From the NCBI RefSeq assembly GCF_009724245.1, contig NZ_WNNK01000022.1, positions 60,799 to 124,798 on the forward strand: DNA of 64,000 bases, in the 5' to 3' direction. The translations under genes and the position numbers were made by a program. How positions within the stretch are numbered: the stretch's first letter is position 1; each line of letters opens with the position of its first letter. This DNA comes from Pseudomonas spelaei. GTDB taxonomy: Bacteria; Pseudomonadota; Gammaproteobacteria; Pseudomonadales; Pseudomonadaceae. A model generated the notes under the pieces. It saw only the letters and a program-made list of their open reading frames with translations, searched no databases and was not told the origin of the DNA. Of the stretch, positions 8,820 through 18,079 are shown piece by piece.

Positions 8820-9221
8820 CTAGTAAGCAGTCGGGGTGAAAGAAAAACTGCTGCCATGTTGGGAAATTCTACGACGAACCAGATCTCCCGGCTTCACTTC
8901 AACTTCTGACTCGATGAGTCTTGAGTGTCCAAAGATCATGTATTTCGACACACCAAGAATGTGCTTACCGGGAGCCAAGCCAAATCTGGCAACCTCGCCC
9001 GGGTGAAATTCAGCAGCCGGTTTGCCATCGATATGCAGGATAAAGCGGACCTCAGAACCATAGATCCCCGAGTCTCTGGTCACCACTAACTGAGCTGCGC
9101 TCTTCTCGGTGAACGCATACAATCTTGGGGCAGGTACTGGGTCAGCATTTTCGGCAGATATGGGTGATGTAGAACACCCGCCGATAACGCCTAGCAATAA
9201 CGCTCCGATTAAAACCCGCAT
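8820..9221 (-). CDS. Small putative lipoprotein
   Basis: A 133-aa protein with a clear lipobox (LLGVIGGCS). The mature region has beta-rich segments (VRFILHIDGKPAAEFHPGEVARFGLAPGKHILGVSK) similar in style to small periplasmic DUF2846-like proteins, in which a positively curved sandwich is expected. Function unknown. Start 9221 follows GAGGGAACGTT; the upstream in-frame codon at 9245 is not supported. Confidence 0.75.
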   Translation of the reverse strand: MRVLIGALLLGVIGGCSTSPISAENADPVPAPRLYAFTEKSAAQLVVTRDSGIYGSEVRFILHIDGKPAAEFHPGEVARFGLAPGKHILGVSKYMIFGHSRLIESEVEVKPGDLVRRRISQHGSSFSFTPTAY

Positions 9222-9318
9222 AACGTTCCCTCGTAATAAAGTCACGAGACTCTACCACCCCCTAATCAGGCTACGCGATGTATCTGATCTCCCCTGCCTT
9301 CTCGCCACTCAAGCGCGC

Positions 9319-9711
9319 CTACTCCTCAAAGCGCCCTGAAGCGGCCCGATCACCCTTGTATCGCCTCGTAAGCGGAAACGGCGGCAACCAGGATTCGCGA
9401 CGGACGACCCAGCTTTCGTAGGTTGGCATCAGTTGGTCCGGGGTATCCAGAGATCCCAGGTTCACTTCGATTTCATCGCCGGAGCGGGCGAAAACAGATG
9501 AGCCACAACGGGGACAGAAAAATCGTCCGGCGTAGTCATGTGTTTCGCCATTGATCGTCACCGAGCCCTGTGGGAACACCGCTGACGCGTGAAAAAGCGC
9601 GCCGTGATGCTTGCGGCACTCAAGGCAGTGGCAAAGACCGACCCGGTAGGGAGCCCCCAACGCCTCAATCCGGACACTGCCGCACAGGCAACCGCCGGTG
9701 AATCGGTCCAT
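9319..9711 (-). CDS. GFA (CENP-V) family zinc protein
   Basis: A 130-aa protein with GGCLCGSVRI, CHCLECRK and FCPRCGSSVF, the zinc-binding Cys set of the GFA fold; ends in a basic tail (RRYKGDRAASGRFEE). Start 9711 is set by GAGGAGGTG just upstream. Second GFA gene of the window; only family-level similarity to the one at 5102. It follows the PhnB-like gene by 34 bases on the same strand and may be cotranscribed. Confidence 0.88.
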   Translation of the reverse strand: MDRFTGGCLCGSVRIEALGAPYRVGLCHCLECRKHHGALFHASAVFPQGSVTINGETHDYAGRFFCPRCGSSVFARSGDEIEVNLGSLDTPDQLMPTYESWVVRRESWLPPFPLTRRYKGDRAASGRFEE

Positions 9712-9745
9712 TTGCACCTCCTCCCACATCACACGCTCGAAATAC

Positions 9746-10225
9746 CTACGACGCCAGCGCCGCTTCGATCTTAGCAATATCGATCTTTCCCATCTCCATC
9801 ATGGCCTCGAAAGCACGTTTGGCAGCCACGCGATCCGGGTTGGTTATGGCGGCCATCAGGACGCGCGGCGTGATCTGCCACGACAGTCCCCACTTGTCCT
9901 TGCACCAGCCGCAGGCGCTCTCTTGGCCGCCATTACCGACAATCGCATTCCACAACCGATCTGTTTCAGCCTGGTCGTCGGTCGCGACCTGAAACGAGAA
10001 CGCTTCGTTGTGCTTGAATACCGGCCCGCCGTTCAGCCCCAGGCAAGGGATGCCCATGATCGTGAACTCAACCATCAACACATCGCCCTGCTGGCCCGCG
10101 GGATACTCGCCAGGAGCGTGATGAACGGCGGTCACGACGCTGTCGGGAAACGTACGGGCATAGAAGGTCGCTGCATCCAACGCGGTACCTTCGTACCAGA
10201 GACAAATACTGTTCTTGTTGTTCAT
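9746..10225 (-). CDS. VOC-superfamily protein, PhnB / 3-demethylubiquinone methyltransferase-like
   Basis: A 159-aa protein typical of the PhnB-like branch: ICLWYEGTALDAATFYARTFPDS, GIPCLGLNGGP, FSFQVATDDQAETDRLWNAI, then CGWCKDKWGLSWQITPR. Members have the glyoxalase/VOC fold; no methyltransferase activity should be assumed from the old family name. RBS GGAGAATTCAC supports the start. Probably an operon with the GFA gene downstream. Confidence 0.88.
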   Translation of the reverse strand: MNNKNSICLWYEGTALDAATFYARTFPDSVVTAVHHAPGEYPAGQQGDVLMVEFTIMGIPCLGLNGGPVFKHNEAFSFQVATDDQAETDRLWNAIVGNGGQESACGWCKDKWGLSWQITPRVLMAAITNPDRVAAKRAFEAMMEMGKIDIAKIEAALAS

Positions 10226-10292
10226 GTGAATTCTCCAATATCACGTGGGTAAGAGCAGTTTCCTCCTCGGTCTTATCTGCGAAAACGCCCGA

Positions 10293-10379
10293 TCAAGAAA
10301 AGTAAGTCATCACCGCAATGACGACCGAGACCCAGGCCAGGGTCAACAAAAACGACAGCGCCCCCAGTGTTTTGCCCAT
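10293..10379 (-). CDS. Tiny membrane protein (28 aa)
   Basis: A 28-aa frame opening MGKTLGALSFLLTLAWVSVV and ending MTYFS: a two-charge N-terminus then one continuous hydrophobic helix. GAGGACAAG lies 4-11 bases upstream of the ATG. The composition is that of single-pass small membrane proteins, too short for most gene finders. Function unknown; could be a fortuitous frame, but the RBS and clean helix argue for a gene. Confidence 0.55.
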   Translation of the reverse strand: MGKTLGALSFLLTLAWVSVVIAVMTYFS

Positions 10380-10668
10380 CTCTTGTCCTCATGCCAGCGA
10401 TCTTGCCCAGAACCCGTTTAGAATAGACAAGCCCGACGCCTCCCGCCTTAAATCCTGAGCTCACCGTGACGGCACCAACACTGATGGGTAACTATCAGAC
10501 TCAGGCCAAGCCCCGTCGCTGAAGCGTTGCCTGAGCATCTGATACGCTTTTTTCTTCGTCACCTGCATCTGTATCGCACCCGACTGAACGGCGACAATAA
10601 CCCCACTCCCGACACGCCCGTGGAGCACGACAGGCACCTTCCCGTCGCCCCTTCTTTTCGGAGGCCTT
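10380..10668. other. Intergenic, 289 bases
   Basis: Between two divergent tiny membrane-protein genes. A minus-strand open frame (10461-10739) runs across it and through the start of the plus-strand tiny gene but has no convincing start or family; a short segment (MQVTKKKAYQMLRQRF...) is protein-like yet not supported enough to call. Confidence 0.35.
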
Positions 10669-10752
10669 ATGGCTAAGATGGCATTTTTTCTGTTTGGATT
10701 TTTAGCGCTGACCATCGCAATTGGCTTGCTCGCTACCATTTCGCCGGTCTAG
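10669..10752 (+). CDS. Tiny membrane protein (27 aa)
   Basis: A 27-aa frame (MAKMAFFLFGFLALTIAIGL...SPV) preceded by GGAGG four bases from the ATG. One hydrophobic helix with a Lys near the N-terminus. It stands 290 bases from the other tiny gene and in the opposite orientation, and ends 9 bases from the convergent LysE-type gene. Function unknown. Confidence 0.6.
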   Translation: MAKMAFFLFGFLALTIAIGLLATISPV

Positions 10753-10761
10753 GGCCTCACT

Positions 10762-11370
10762 TCACCCTGCGAAAAACATCGGGTACAGCGACAGTACCAG
10801 CAGCCCCGCCATGGACAGATTGAACACCCTCAACCAACGCGGTTCGCGCAACAGATTGCGCAAGCCGCTGCCGAATCCGGCCCACACACAGACACTGGGC
10901 AGATTGACCACGGCAAACACCGCAGCGATCACCAGGACATTAACGACATAACCTTCGGCTGGCGTGTAAGTGGTAATGGCACCCAACGCCATGACCCAAG
11001 CCTTGGGATTGACCCACTGGAAAGCCGCCGCGCCAAGAAATGTCATCGGCTGGCGGTTTGCATCAGGCTCATCGGCCATGGCACTGGACGTTGCGATCTT
11101 CCAGGCCAGGTACAACAGATACGCAGCCCCCACGTAACGCAGCAACGTGTAGGCCCAAGGCAATGCCTTGAACACCTCCCCCAGCCCCAAACCGACCGAT
11201 ATCACCAACAGCATGAAACCGATGCTGATCCCCAGGGCATGGGGGATCGACCGGCGAAAACCAAAGTTCACGCCCGACGCGAGCAACATGGTGTTATTCG
11301 GGCCGGGCGTAATCGAGGAAACGAAGGCGAACAACGCGAAGGCTGATAACAGGCTTGAAGACATGAACAT
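10762..11370 (-). CDS. LysE family transporter
   Basis: A 202-aa protein with six hydrophobic segments and the LysE signature SSITPGPNNTMLLASGVNFG, plus the mid-protein FQWVNPKAWVMALGA. Predicted inner-membrane amino-acid or metabolite exporter. Two possible ATGs (11370, 11364) and no strong RBS. Only distantly related to the exporter at 5609. Confidence 0.88.
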   Translation of the reverse strand: MFMSSSLLSAFALFAFVSSITPGPNNTMLLASGVNFGFRRSIPHALGISIGFMLLVISVGLGLGEVFKALPWAYTLLRYVGAAYLLYLAWKIATSSAMADEPDANRQPMTFLGAAAFQWVNPKAWVMALGAITTYTPAEGYVVNVLVIAAVFAVVNLPSVCVWAGFGSGLRNLLREPRWLRVFNLSMAGLLVLSLYPMFFAG

Positions 11371-11547
11371 GGGACACCATCCGAACGAAGTACTGTAACC
11401 GCGACAGTAGAGTGTTCAGGGTTGAAGAGCCCCATACAGCTACGGGTGAATCAAGGAATACACTTTCCCCGGCGTTGCGCCCATCACGGGAAAGCAAAAA
11501 CAGCCTGCGCTTGGTCTGATATCTTTAAAGTTTTCAGGAATTCCAAG

Positions 11548-13602
11548 ATGCCCTCTCACTTCGAAACGCACCTCACCGCCTCGGCCGAGGACCCCTATCT
11601 GTGGCTTGAAGACGTTGAGGGCACCGAGTCCCTGAACTGGGTACGCACCCGGAATGCCGACACCGAAGCCCGGCTCGCGCAATCCGACTCGTTTAAACAA
11701 ACAGCATCCGAGCTGCTGGCCGTACTGGATTCGGACGTCAAGATCCCTTATGTGCAGAAAATCGGCGCGTACTATTACAACTTCTGGACCGATGCGGCGC
11801 ATCAGCGTGGCCTTTGGCGCCGCACCACCCTGGATGAGTTCCGCCAACCCGAACCGGCGTGGGAGACGGTGCTCGACATCGATGCCCTGAACTCAGCCGA
11901 AGAAGAAAACTGGGTCTGGGGCGGCGCCGACTGCCTGCCTCCGGACTACCGCCGCGGCCTGATAACACTGTCCCGTGGGGGCGCCGACGCACATGTGGTT
12001 CGTGAGTTCGACCTGATTGATAAACAATGGGTAAAAAACGGCTTTCAGCTACCCGAATCCAAGGGCGGAACAAACTGGATCGACATGAACACCCTCTATG
12101 TCTTCACCGACTTCGGTGAGGGCTCGCTGACCCGGTCGGGCTATCCACGCATCGTCAAACAGTGGGCACGCGGCACCCCGCTCAGCGCTGCCAGCCTTGT
12201 CTATGAAGGCACGCCTGATGATCAATATGTCTATGCTGCACACGATCACACGCCGGGTTATGAGCGTGACTTTGTCAGCCGTGCACTGGCGTTTTACAGC
12301 GACGAACTGTATTTACGCAGCAAGGACGGCACACTGACCAAGATCGATGCTCCTGATTCAGCCAACAAGTCAGTACACAAGGAATGGCTGCTGCTGGAAC
12401 TGCGCGATGACTGGGACTTGGGGACGGTCTATGCGTCCGGTTCGTTACTGGCGATCAGGCTTGATGACTTCCTCGTTGGCCAGCGCCATTTCGAGATTCT
12501 GTTTACACCGACAAACAGTACTTCTCTGGTCGACAGTACCTGGACCAGGAATCACCTGATACTGAACGTACTGAATGACGTCAAAAATAGCCTCAGCGTA
12601 CTGACACCCAGCAAGAATGGGTTCAAGCACAGCGGATTCGACGGGGTACCGGGCGTCGGATCAGTCGATGTCTACGCGGTGGACCCTGACGAGAGCGACG
12701 CAGTGTGGCTCACCACCACCGACTTCCTGACCCCGACCTCTCTGTCACTGGCCCAGATCGGCCAACCGCCGCATGTGCTGAAGACCATGCCGACCTTCTT
12801 CGACTCGAGCACTATGCTCGCCGAACAGCACTTCGCCACGTCCGCAGATGGCACCCGAGTGCCGTACTTCCTTGTGCGTCCAAGGGACCTGAAACCGAAT
12901 GGCAGCACGCCCACCCTGCTGTACGGTTATGGCGGCTTTGAGGTATCACTGACGCCCTACTACTCCGGTGGCCTGGGCCGTGCGTGGCTATCGAAGGGGG
13001 GCGTCTACGTGGTTGCCAACATCCGTGGTGGTGGCGAATACGGTCCACTCTGGCATCAGGCGGCGCTGAAGGAAAACCGTCCGCTGGCCTACGAAGATTT
13101 CGCAGCCGTCGCACAGGATCTGATCAATCGCGGGATCACCTCGCCCCAGCACCTGGGCGTGCAAGGTGGAAGCAACGGCGGACTATTGACCGGCAATATG
13201 CTGACCCAGTATCCGCAGCTTTTCGGTGCGGTCGTGGTTCAGGTGCCATTACTTGATATGAAGCGCTATAACCACCTGTTGGCGGGCGCCTCGTGGATGG
13301 CCGAATATGGCGACCCGGACCAGCCACACGAGTGGGCCTACATCCAGAAGTTCTCACCGTACCATCTGTTCGATTCGGCCAAGGCCTATCCGCCGGTGCT
13401 CTTCCTGACGTCCACACGCGATGACCGCGTGCATCCGGGGCATGCCCGCAAGATGGCGGCGAAGATGATTGAGGCCGGCAAGCACGTGACGTACTACGAG
13501 AACATCGAAGGCGGACACGGCGGCGCCGCGACCAACGCCCAGTCGGCGAACATGGATGCCCTGGTGTATCAGTTTCTGTGGGAGCAACTGAAAAAGAACT
13601 GA
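11548..13602 (+). CDS. Prolyl oligopeptidase family serine peptidase (S9)
   Basis: A 684-aa cytoplasmic peptidase: N-terminal beta-propeller (opens EDPYLWLEDVEG, typical of S9A) and C-terminal alpha/beta-hydrolase domain. The catalytic triad is visible: Ser542 in GGSNGGLL, Asp625 in TRDDRV, His657 in EGGHGG. GGFEVSLTPYYSGGLGRAWLSKGG and the IRGGGEYG oxyanion loop are present. The family cuts short proline-containing peptides. ATG 11548 (weak GGAA upstream) is chosen because the frame to 11422 adds unrelated sequence. Confidence 0.93.
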   Translation: MPSHFETHLTASAEDPYLWLEDVEGTESLNWVRTRNADTEARLAQSDSFKQTASELLAVLDSDVKIPYVQKIGAYYYNFWTDAAHQRGLWRRTTLDEFRQPEPAWETVLDIDALNSAEEENWVWGGADCLPPDYRRGLITLSRGGADAHVVREFDLIDKQWVKNGFQLPESKGGTNWIDMNTLYVFTDFGEGSLTRSGYPRIVKQWARGTPLSAASLVYEGTPDDQYVYAAHDHTPGYERDFVSRALAFYSDELYLRSKDGTLTKIDAPDSANKSVHKEWLLLELRDDWDLGTVYASGSLLAIRLDDFLVGQRHFEILFTPTNSTSLVDSTWTRNHLILNVLNDVKNSLSVLTPSKNGFKHSGFDGVPGVGSVDVYAVDPDESDAVWLTTTDFLTPTSLSLAQIGQPPHVLKTMPTFFDSSTMLAEQHFATSADGTRVPYFLVRPRDLKPNGSTPTLLYGYGGFEVSLTPYYSGGLGRAWLSKGGVYVVANIRGGGEYGPLWHQAALKENRPLAYEDFAAVAQDLINRGITSPQHLGVQGGSNGGLLTGNMLTQYPQLFGAVVVQVPLLDMKRYNHLLAGASWMAEYGDPDQPHEWAYIQKFSPYHLFDSAKAYPPVLFLTSTRDDRVHPGHARKMAAKMIEAGKHVTYYENIEGGHGGAATNAQSANMDALVYQFLWEQLKKN

Positions 13603-13617
13603 GCCTGGTGCACATCG

Positions 13618-14544
13618 CTAATGCGACGAAACGTACAAGGATGGCGTGGACGGCGCGGGCAGTGCATAGGTCGCCTTCATCCATTCGATCTCCGCTTGAG
13701 GTGTTCGCCCAAAAAAGCGCTTGAACTCGCGACTGAATTGCGAGGCGCTTTCGTAGCCTACATTGAACGCCGCCGTCGACGCGCTCATCGCGTTGCGTAG
13801 CATCAGTAATCGCGCCTGGTGCAAGCGTGTCGACTTCAGGTACTGCATCGGAGAAGAGTCTGTCACGCTGCGAAAGTGCAGGTGAAAACTGGGCACGCTC
13901 ATATTGGCTTCCTGGGCCAGGGACTCCACATCCAAGTGCTGCTGATAACAACTGTGGATCTTGCGGATCGCGCGAGTGACCTTGCCAAAGTGCCCCTGGC
14001 GATTGAGCGCGGCGCGCATCGAACCACCCTGCTCGCCCGTCAGGATGCGGTAGTAGATTTCCCGCACCAGTGACGGCCCAAGTATGTGCGCTTCGCCCGG
14101 ACGGCTCATCGTCTCGAGAAAACGCAGGGTCGAGGCCCGCAACAAATCGTCCATCGGCGAGGCGTACATGCCTTTGGGCTGGGCATCACTTGGGCCGAGC
14201 GCTTCATCCACTTGCAGCATCAACTCGCTGGCCAGTTGCAAGTCGAGGCGCATGTAAACCGCCAGCATGGGCTGCGCTTCGCTGGCGTCGGTCTCCATGG
14301 TGAACGGAACCGGCACGGACACCACCAGGTAGTGCTGGGCGTCATAAACGTAGACGTCATCCCCCAGATAGCCGCGCTTGCACCCCTGGCACAGGATCAC
14401 AATCCCTGGGTCATACAGCACCGGCGTGCGCGTCAGTGGTCGATTCGAACGCAAAAAACGGATGTCCTCCAGCGCGCTGAGATTGTAGCCCTCAAGCGGC
14501 GCGAGCTTTTCCATCAATTGCACCATGCGCGAAGCCTGATTCAT
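13618..14544 (-). CDS. AraC family transcriptional regulator
   Basis: A 308-aa regulator: residues about 30-185 form the AraC-type N-terminal ligand/dimer domain (PGIVILCQGCKRGYLGD); residues about 200-295 carry two helix-turn-helix motifs, the second being the family signature AAFNVGYESASQFSREFKRFFG. It lies 22 bases downstream of the SDR gene on the same strand and probably forms an operon with it. RBS AGAGGGGG supports the start. Likely a local regulator; effector unknown. Confidence 0.92.
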   Translation of the reverse strand: MNQASRMVQLMEKLAPLEGYNLSALEDIRFLRSNRPLTRTPVLYDPGIVILCQGCKRGYLGDDVYVYDAQHYLVVSVPVPFTMETDASEAQPMLAVYMRLDLQLASELMLQVDEALGPSDAQPKGMYASPMDDLLRASTLRFLETMSRPGEAHILGPSLVREIYYRILTGEQGGSMRAALNRQGHFGKVTRAIRKIHSCYQQHLDVESLAQEANMSVPSFHLHFRSVTDSSPMQYLKSTRLHQARLLMLRNAMSASTAAFNVGYESASQFSREFKRFFGRTPQAEIEWMKATYALPAPSTPSLYVSSH

Positions 14545-14566
14545 TGACGCCCCCTCTGTTGGCCGC

Positions 14567-15400
14567 TCAACCGTCGGTAGAACGGCTCAGCGCTTCCCAT
14601 TGATCAATCTCACTGGCCACGCGAGCCAACTTGTCACGTACCAGACCCAGTGCATCGCTGCCCAACAACAAGTGAGCCGGCGGGGCCTCGCTGGCGATCA
14701 CCTGCAGCATCGCTTGTGCAGCCTTCTGCGGATTGCCGAGCTGTTTGCCGCTCTTCTCCTCGCGTGCTTTGCGTACCGGGTCGAAGCTGGCGTCATAGTC
14801 GGCAATGCTCCGTGGCGTGCGTTGCATCGAACGACCGGCCCAGTCAGTGCGAAACGAGCCAGGCGCCACCGCAGTCACGAAGATGTTGAACGGCAGCAGT
14901 TCTTTGCTCAGCGTATCGGAGATACCTTCGAGAGCAAACTTGCTGCCACAGTAGTACGCGATCCCCGGCATCGTGATGGTGCCGCCCATGGAAGTGATAT
15001 TGAGGATATGGCCGGCACGCCGCTTGCGAAAATAAGGCACGAACGCCTTGATCACCGCCACCGCGCCAAACACGTTGACGTCGAACTGACGACGCATCTG
15101 CGTCAACGGCGACTCTTCAAGGATGCCCTCATGACCGTAGCCGGCGTTGTTGACCAACACGTCAACCGGGCCGTACGTAGCTTCAACGTCAGCAACGACG
15201 CCGTCGATGCGGGCGAAGTCAGTGACATCCAGGATCACCCCATGCGCATGATCCACGGACAGTGCCTCAAAGGCCTGCAAGGCCGCTTGACTGCGCACGG
15301 TGCCGATGACGCAGTGACCTGCGCCAAGGGCTTCTTGTGCCAGCGCCTGGCCAAAACCACTGCTCACCCCCGTGATGAAGAGGGTTTTTCTGCTGCTCAT
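14567..15400 (-). CDS. SDR family oxidoreductase
   Basis: A 277-aa classical short-chain dehydrogenase: cofactor loop TGVSSGFG at the N-terminus, NNAGYGHEG, catalytic Ser-Tyr-Lys with YYCGSKFALEG, and PGSFRTDW after the active site. NAD(P)-dependent; substrate unknown. Start 15400 follows GGAG by 6 bases. First gene of the SDR-AraC pair. Confidence 0.92.
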   Translation of the reverse strand: MSSRKTLFITGVSSGFGQALAQEALGAGHCVIGTVRSQAALQAFEALSVDHAHGVILDVTDFARIDGVVADVEATYGPVDVLVNNAGYGHEGILEESPLTQMRRQFDVNVFGAVAVIKAFVPYFRKRRAGHILNITSMGGTITMPGIAYYCGSKFALEGISDTLSKELLPFNIFVTAVAPGSFRTDWAGRSMQRTPRSIADYDASFDPVRKAREEKSGKQLGNPQKAAQAMLQVIASEAPPAHLLLGSDALGLVRDKLARVASEIDQWEALSRSTDG

Positions 15401-15576
15401 GGCGAACTCCAATAAGTCGGTAGAGCACCATGGTATCTATCGAAAACCCGGTCACCTATGCCGGTTTGTCTTCCAGCATTGCCTATTCCTATCAGAGCCC
15501 ACAGTTAAGCGGGAAGGCCACAGGCTTTTTGTGGTTGCCTGCTAAACTGGCCTTATCCGCGAATGGAATCGACACC

Positions 15577-15795
15577 ATGCCAAACCAGCACTCACTCCCT
15601 GACGTACTCGAGAAGATCTACGAAAACCAACTGGCCCTGGAGGCCGCGATCATGGAGTTGAGCCTTGCGATCGAGCGCCAGGGCGACGCGACTGTGGACG
15701 AAAACGTTCGGGAAGCGCTATCGACAATCGGGGAGAACGTCGGGCAAATAACGCAGGCCCTGAAGAAGCTCAAGACGGATTCTCACGACCAATAA
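15577..15795 (+). CDS. Small paralogous family protein, member 1 (72 aa)
   Basis: 72 aa, predicted mostly helical: a conserved core NQLALEAAIMELS, then a polar turn (RQGDATVDENVREAL) and a second helix (NVGQITQALKKL). The same plan appears at 15975-16184 and 29141-29350. No known domain recognised. The RBS is weak, but conservation within the window supports coding. Possibly a small two-helix regulator or structural protein. Confidence 0.7.
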   Translation: MPNQHSLPDVLEKIYENQLALEAAIMELSLAIERQGDATVDENVREALSTIGENVGQITQALKKLKTDSHDQ

Positions 15796-15974
15796 CGGCC
15801 TGCGTCACCTTTGTATCCTCTCCTTTACACTTCGTCGCCATCTGATTGATCAGCAATCATTTGCAATGCAGACTGCCGTGGCTGAAGGAACAGTGCTCAC
15901 TCGACGCAAAGGCTGAGTTTATACAGCCGCTAACCACCTCAGCTCATGAGCTCCTCCTTCGCCGGTCTCTATCC

Positions 15975-16184
15975 ATGCGACATGAAGATGTCATCCCCCC
16001 ATTGCTCAAGGCGCTCAATGAGAACCAACTTGCATTGGCCGCGGCTATCGAAGAGCTAGCCAAATGGGTCGGTGATCGCGGCTCAGTGGACACCGTTAAA
16101 AATGTCTATGGCGCCCTCGAAACGCTCACCCATAACCAGGCGTTCATAGACCTGAGTATCGCGTTGATGATGGAGCCAGACTGA
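15975..16184 (+). CDS. Small paralogous family protein, member 2 (69 aa)
   Basis: 69 aa with the same layout as member 1: PPLLKALNENQLALAAAIEELAKWV, then VKNVYGALETL and a C-terminal helix ending MMEPD. It is closer to member 3 (29141) in its C-terminus (ALMMEPD versus VLMTPD) than to its neighbour. 180 bases after member 1, same strand. The RBS is weak. Confidence 0.7.
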   Translation: MRHEDVIPPLLKALNENQLALAAAIEELAKWVGDRGSVDTVKNVYGALETLTHNQAFIDLSIALMMEPD

Positions 16185-16240
16185 TCCACTGACCTGCAGC
16201 AGCGACCAGTCTTCTGCTCGATGTCTCCCGCGGGGTCAGA

Positions 16241-17950
16241 TCAGGAGATGAAAATCCCCGCACCGTTCAATTGGGTCATGCCTACGCCCACCAGCATCAC
16301 AGAGTTATCACCAAACGACAGCACGGTATTGTCCTCGACCGTCGTGGCATGAGAGCGGTAATCGTAGTCTTGGCCCAGTCCCGGGATGCCCATGAACACG
16401 AGTTTATCGCTGGCCTGGTAGCCCTCGATCCGGTCGTTGCCGAAGAGGCCATTGAACAGGAACGTGTTGCTGCCGCCGCCCGAAACCATCAGGTCGTTGC
16501 CGGCCCCGCCGACAAACACGTCATTGCCCTGGCCTCCGATCAGGTGATCGTCGCCACCCAGGCCAAACAGCCAGTCGCCGGCGGCATGGGCGGTGAGGAC
16601 GTTGTCACCGGCATCGCCTTTGGCCGAGGTCGCGTAGTGCGTCAAATCGGTTCCGGCCAGCAGGCCGTTGCCAGTCACCTGATAAGTGATGTCATGTGAG
16701 CCCCATGGGATGGAGGTCCATGGAATATAGGAGGTTTCCTTGCTCACCAGCGCACCGATATCCCGGGTCATGCTGATGCCGCCATAGGCGTCGTTGATGT
16801 ACAGCGTGCCGTCGCCATCGTTGGCAAAGCTGAAGGTGGCCAGGGGCTTTTGTAGTTCGAAGACGTTATCGCCTTTGCCTCCCAGTACGATGTTGTAGCC
16901 ACCGTCATCGCGGAAACGATCATTGCCTGCGCCCCCCTCCAGGAAGTCATTGCCCGCCCCGCCCTTGAGCAGATCGTTGCCCTCAGTGCCGATAATGAAG
17001 GTGTTGCCAGTGTGTTTTTCAGCGTAACGGTTCAGGTCTTGCACCCAGGTGGTTCCACGCGCAGCATCTGAGAGGCTGGAGACGACGATGGTCGAATCCT
17101 TGCTGGTCAGGTCGTAGAAGTCTGAGGCGGCGATTCGCCCCAGGCCCTGGGTGTAACCGTCCAGGGAATGGGCCTTGGCGACACCCCAGTTAAGGCTGTT
17201 GGGCAAATGTGCCGAGGCCGAGGCGTAATTATCAGTAAAGCTGACAAGGTTGTTGGCGGCCGAATCCCAAACCCTGTCGTTACCCCACAACAGCGCCGAA
17301 GTATTGATGCCTTTGCCGTCGATGGCTTTGAACACCGGGTCATTTTCATAGCCGATATTCAAGACCTGGGTATCGCCCGAACTTTGAGTGGGTGAGGCAA
17401 AGGTTACGTAGTTGGCGTCCTGATAGAAGCCGCCCCAATGATCGTGGCTCAAGGTCGCCAAACTGTTGGCACCCAGCGCGCCCAGACTATGGCCGGTGAC
17501 GAGGATGTCCTTGCCGGTCAAGCCCTGGCTCCTGGCATAACTGGCGACGCTGTCCAGTAGAGAGTTAAAGGCAAGCTTGGCGTAGTCGGTGGCGTATCCG
17601 GGAAGTACGGCAGCCGCCAGATCGCTGGCCACGTCGCCCAGCCCATCCAGGGTCAAGCCAAAGGAGGTGCCGCGGAACGCGATCCCCATCGCAACCAGCT
17701 TGCCGGCGCTATCGTATTGCCCCAGCACCTCGACGTTGGCGGAAGACGCCAATGCTGTCTCGCCCCAGAAAGTGCCTTGCTTGTCGACATGTTGGGTCAC
17801 GCCCAAGGCTTGCGCACCGATAGGCGCCCAGCCACCGGTTGCCAGTGGTTGGCCGGTAGAGTCATAAGCGTACTCGGATAACGCCAAGGCGTCGTTCAGC
17901 AGCACCTTTCCCTTCTCGCCCGTCATGCTCTTGTAATCGAAAACGCCCAT
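16241..17950 (-). CDS. Secreted class I.3-type RTX lipase/polyurethanase
   Basis: A 569-aa protein opening MGVFDYKSMT like Pseudomonas class I.3 lipases. Catalytic Ser155 sits in GHSLG, Asp204 in YENDPVF and His248 in SAHLP. C-terminal RTX nonapeptide repeats (GGAGNDFLE, GGAGNDRF, GGQGNDVF) bind Ca2+, and the end (VMLVGVGMTQLNGAGIFIS) is a type I secretion signal; there is no N-terminal signal peptide. Compared with the best-known LipA, about 50 residues before WAPIG (the first lid region) are absent, as I recall for polyurethanase-type members. No secretion genes lie adjacent. Confidence 0.9.
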   Translation of the reverse strand: MGVFDYKSMTGEKGKVLLNDALALSEYAYDSTGQPLATGGWAPIGAQALGVTQHVDKQGTFWGETALASSANVEVLGQYDSAGKLVAMGIAFRGTSFGLTLDGLGDVASDLAAAVLPGYATDYAKLAFNSLLDSVASYARSQGLTGKDILVTGHSLGALGANSLATLSHDHWGGFYQDANYVTFASPTQSSGDTQVLNIGYENDPVFKAIDGKGINTSALLWGNDRVWDSAANNLVSFTDNYASASAHLPNSLNWGVAKAHSLDGYTQGLGRIAASDFYDLTSKDSTIVVSSLSDAARGTTWVQDLNRYAEKHTGNTFIIGTEGNDLLKGGAGNDFLEGGAGNDRFRDDGGYNIVLGGKGDNVFELQKPLATFSFANDGDGTLYINDAYGGISMTRDIGALVSKETSYIPWTSIPWGSHDITYQVTGNGLLAGTDLTHYATSAKGDAGDNVLTAHAAGDWLFGLGGDDHLIGGQGNDVFVGGAGNDLMVSGGGSNTFLFNGLFGNDRIEGYQASDKLVFMGIPGLGQDYDYRSHATTVEDNTVLSFGDNSVMLVGVGMTQLNGAGIFIS

Positions 17951-18079
17951 GCTGCTTGTCCTTTTTCTGATGGCTTTCTATAGGGCCTCAGTTCAGAGGG
18001 CCGGGGTTGATTGGGGGCGGGGTCGAGGGCACTGTCAATCGTTACCTAAAAAATGAATAGCTGGCGCGATGATCCGTCA

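Noticed and set aside
10461..10739. 92-codon minus frame between the tiny membrane genes
   Set aside because: No RBS, overlaps the better supported 27-aa gene, and no family.
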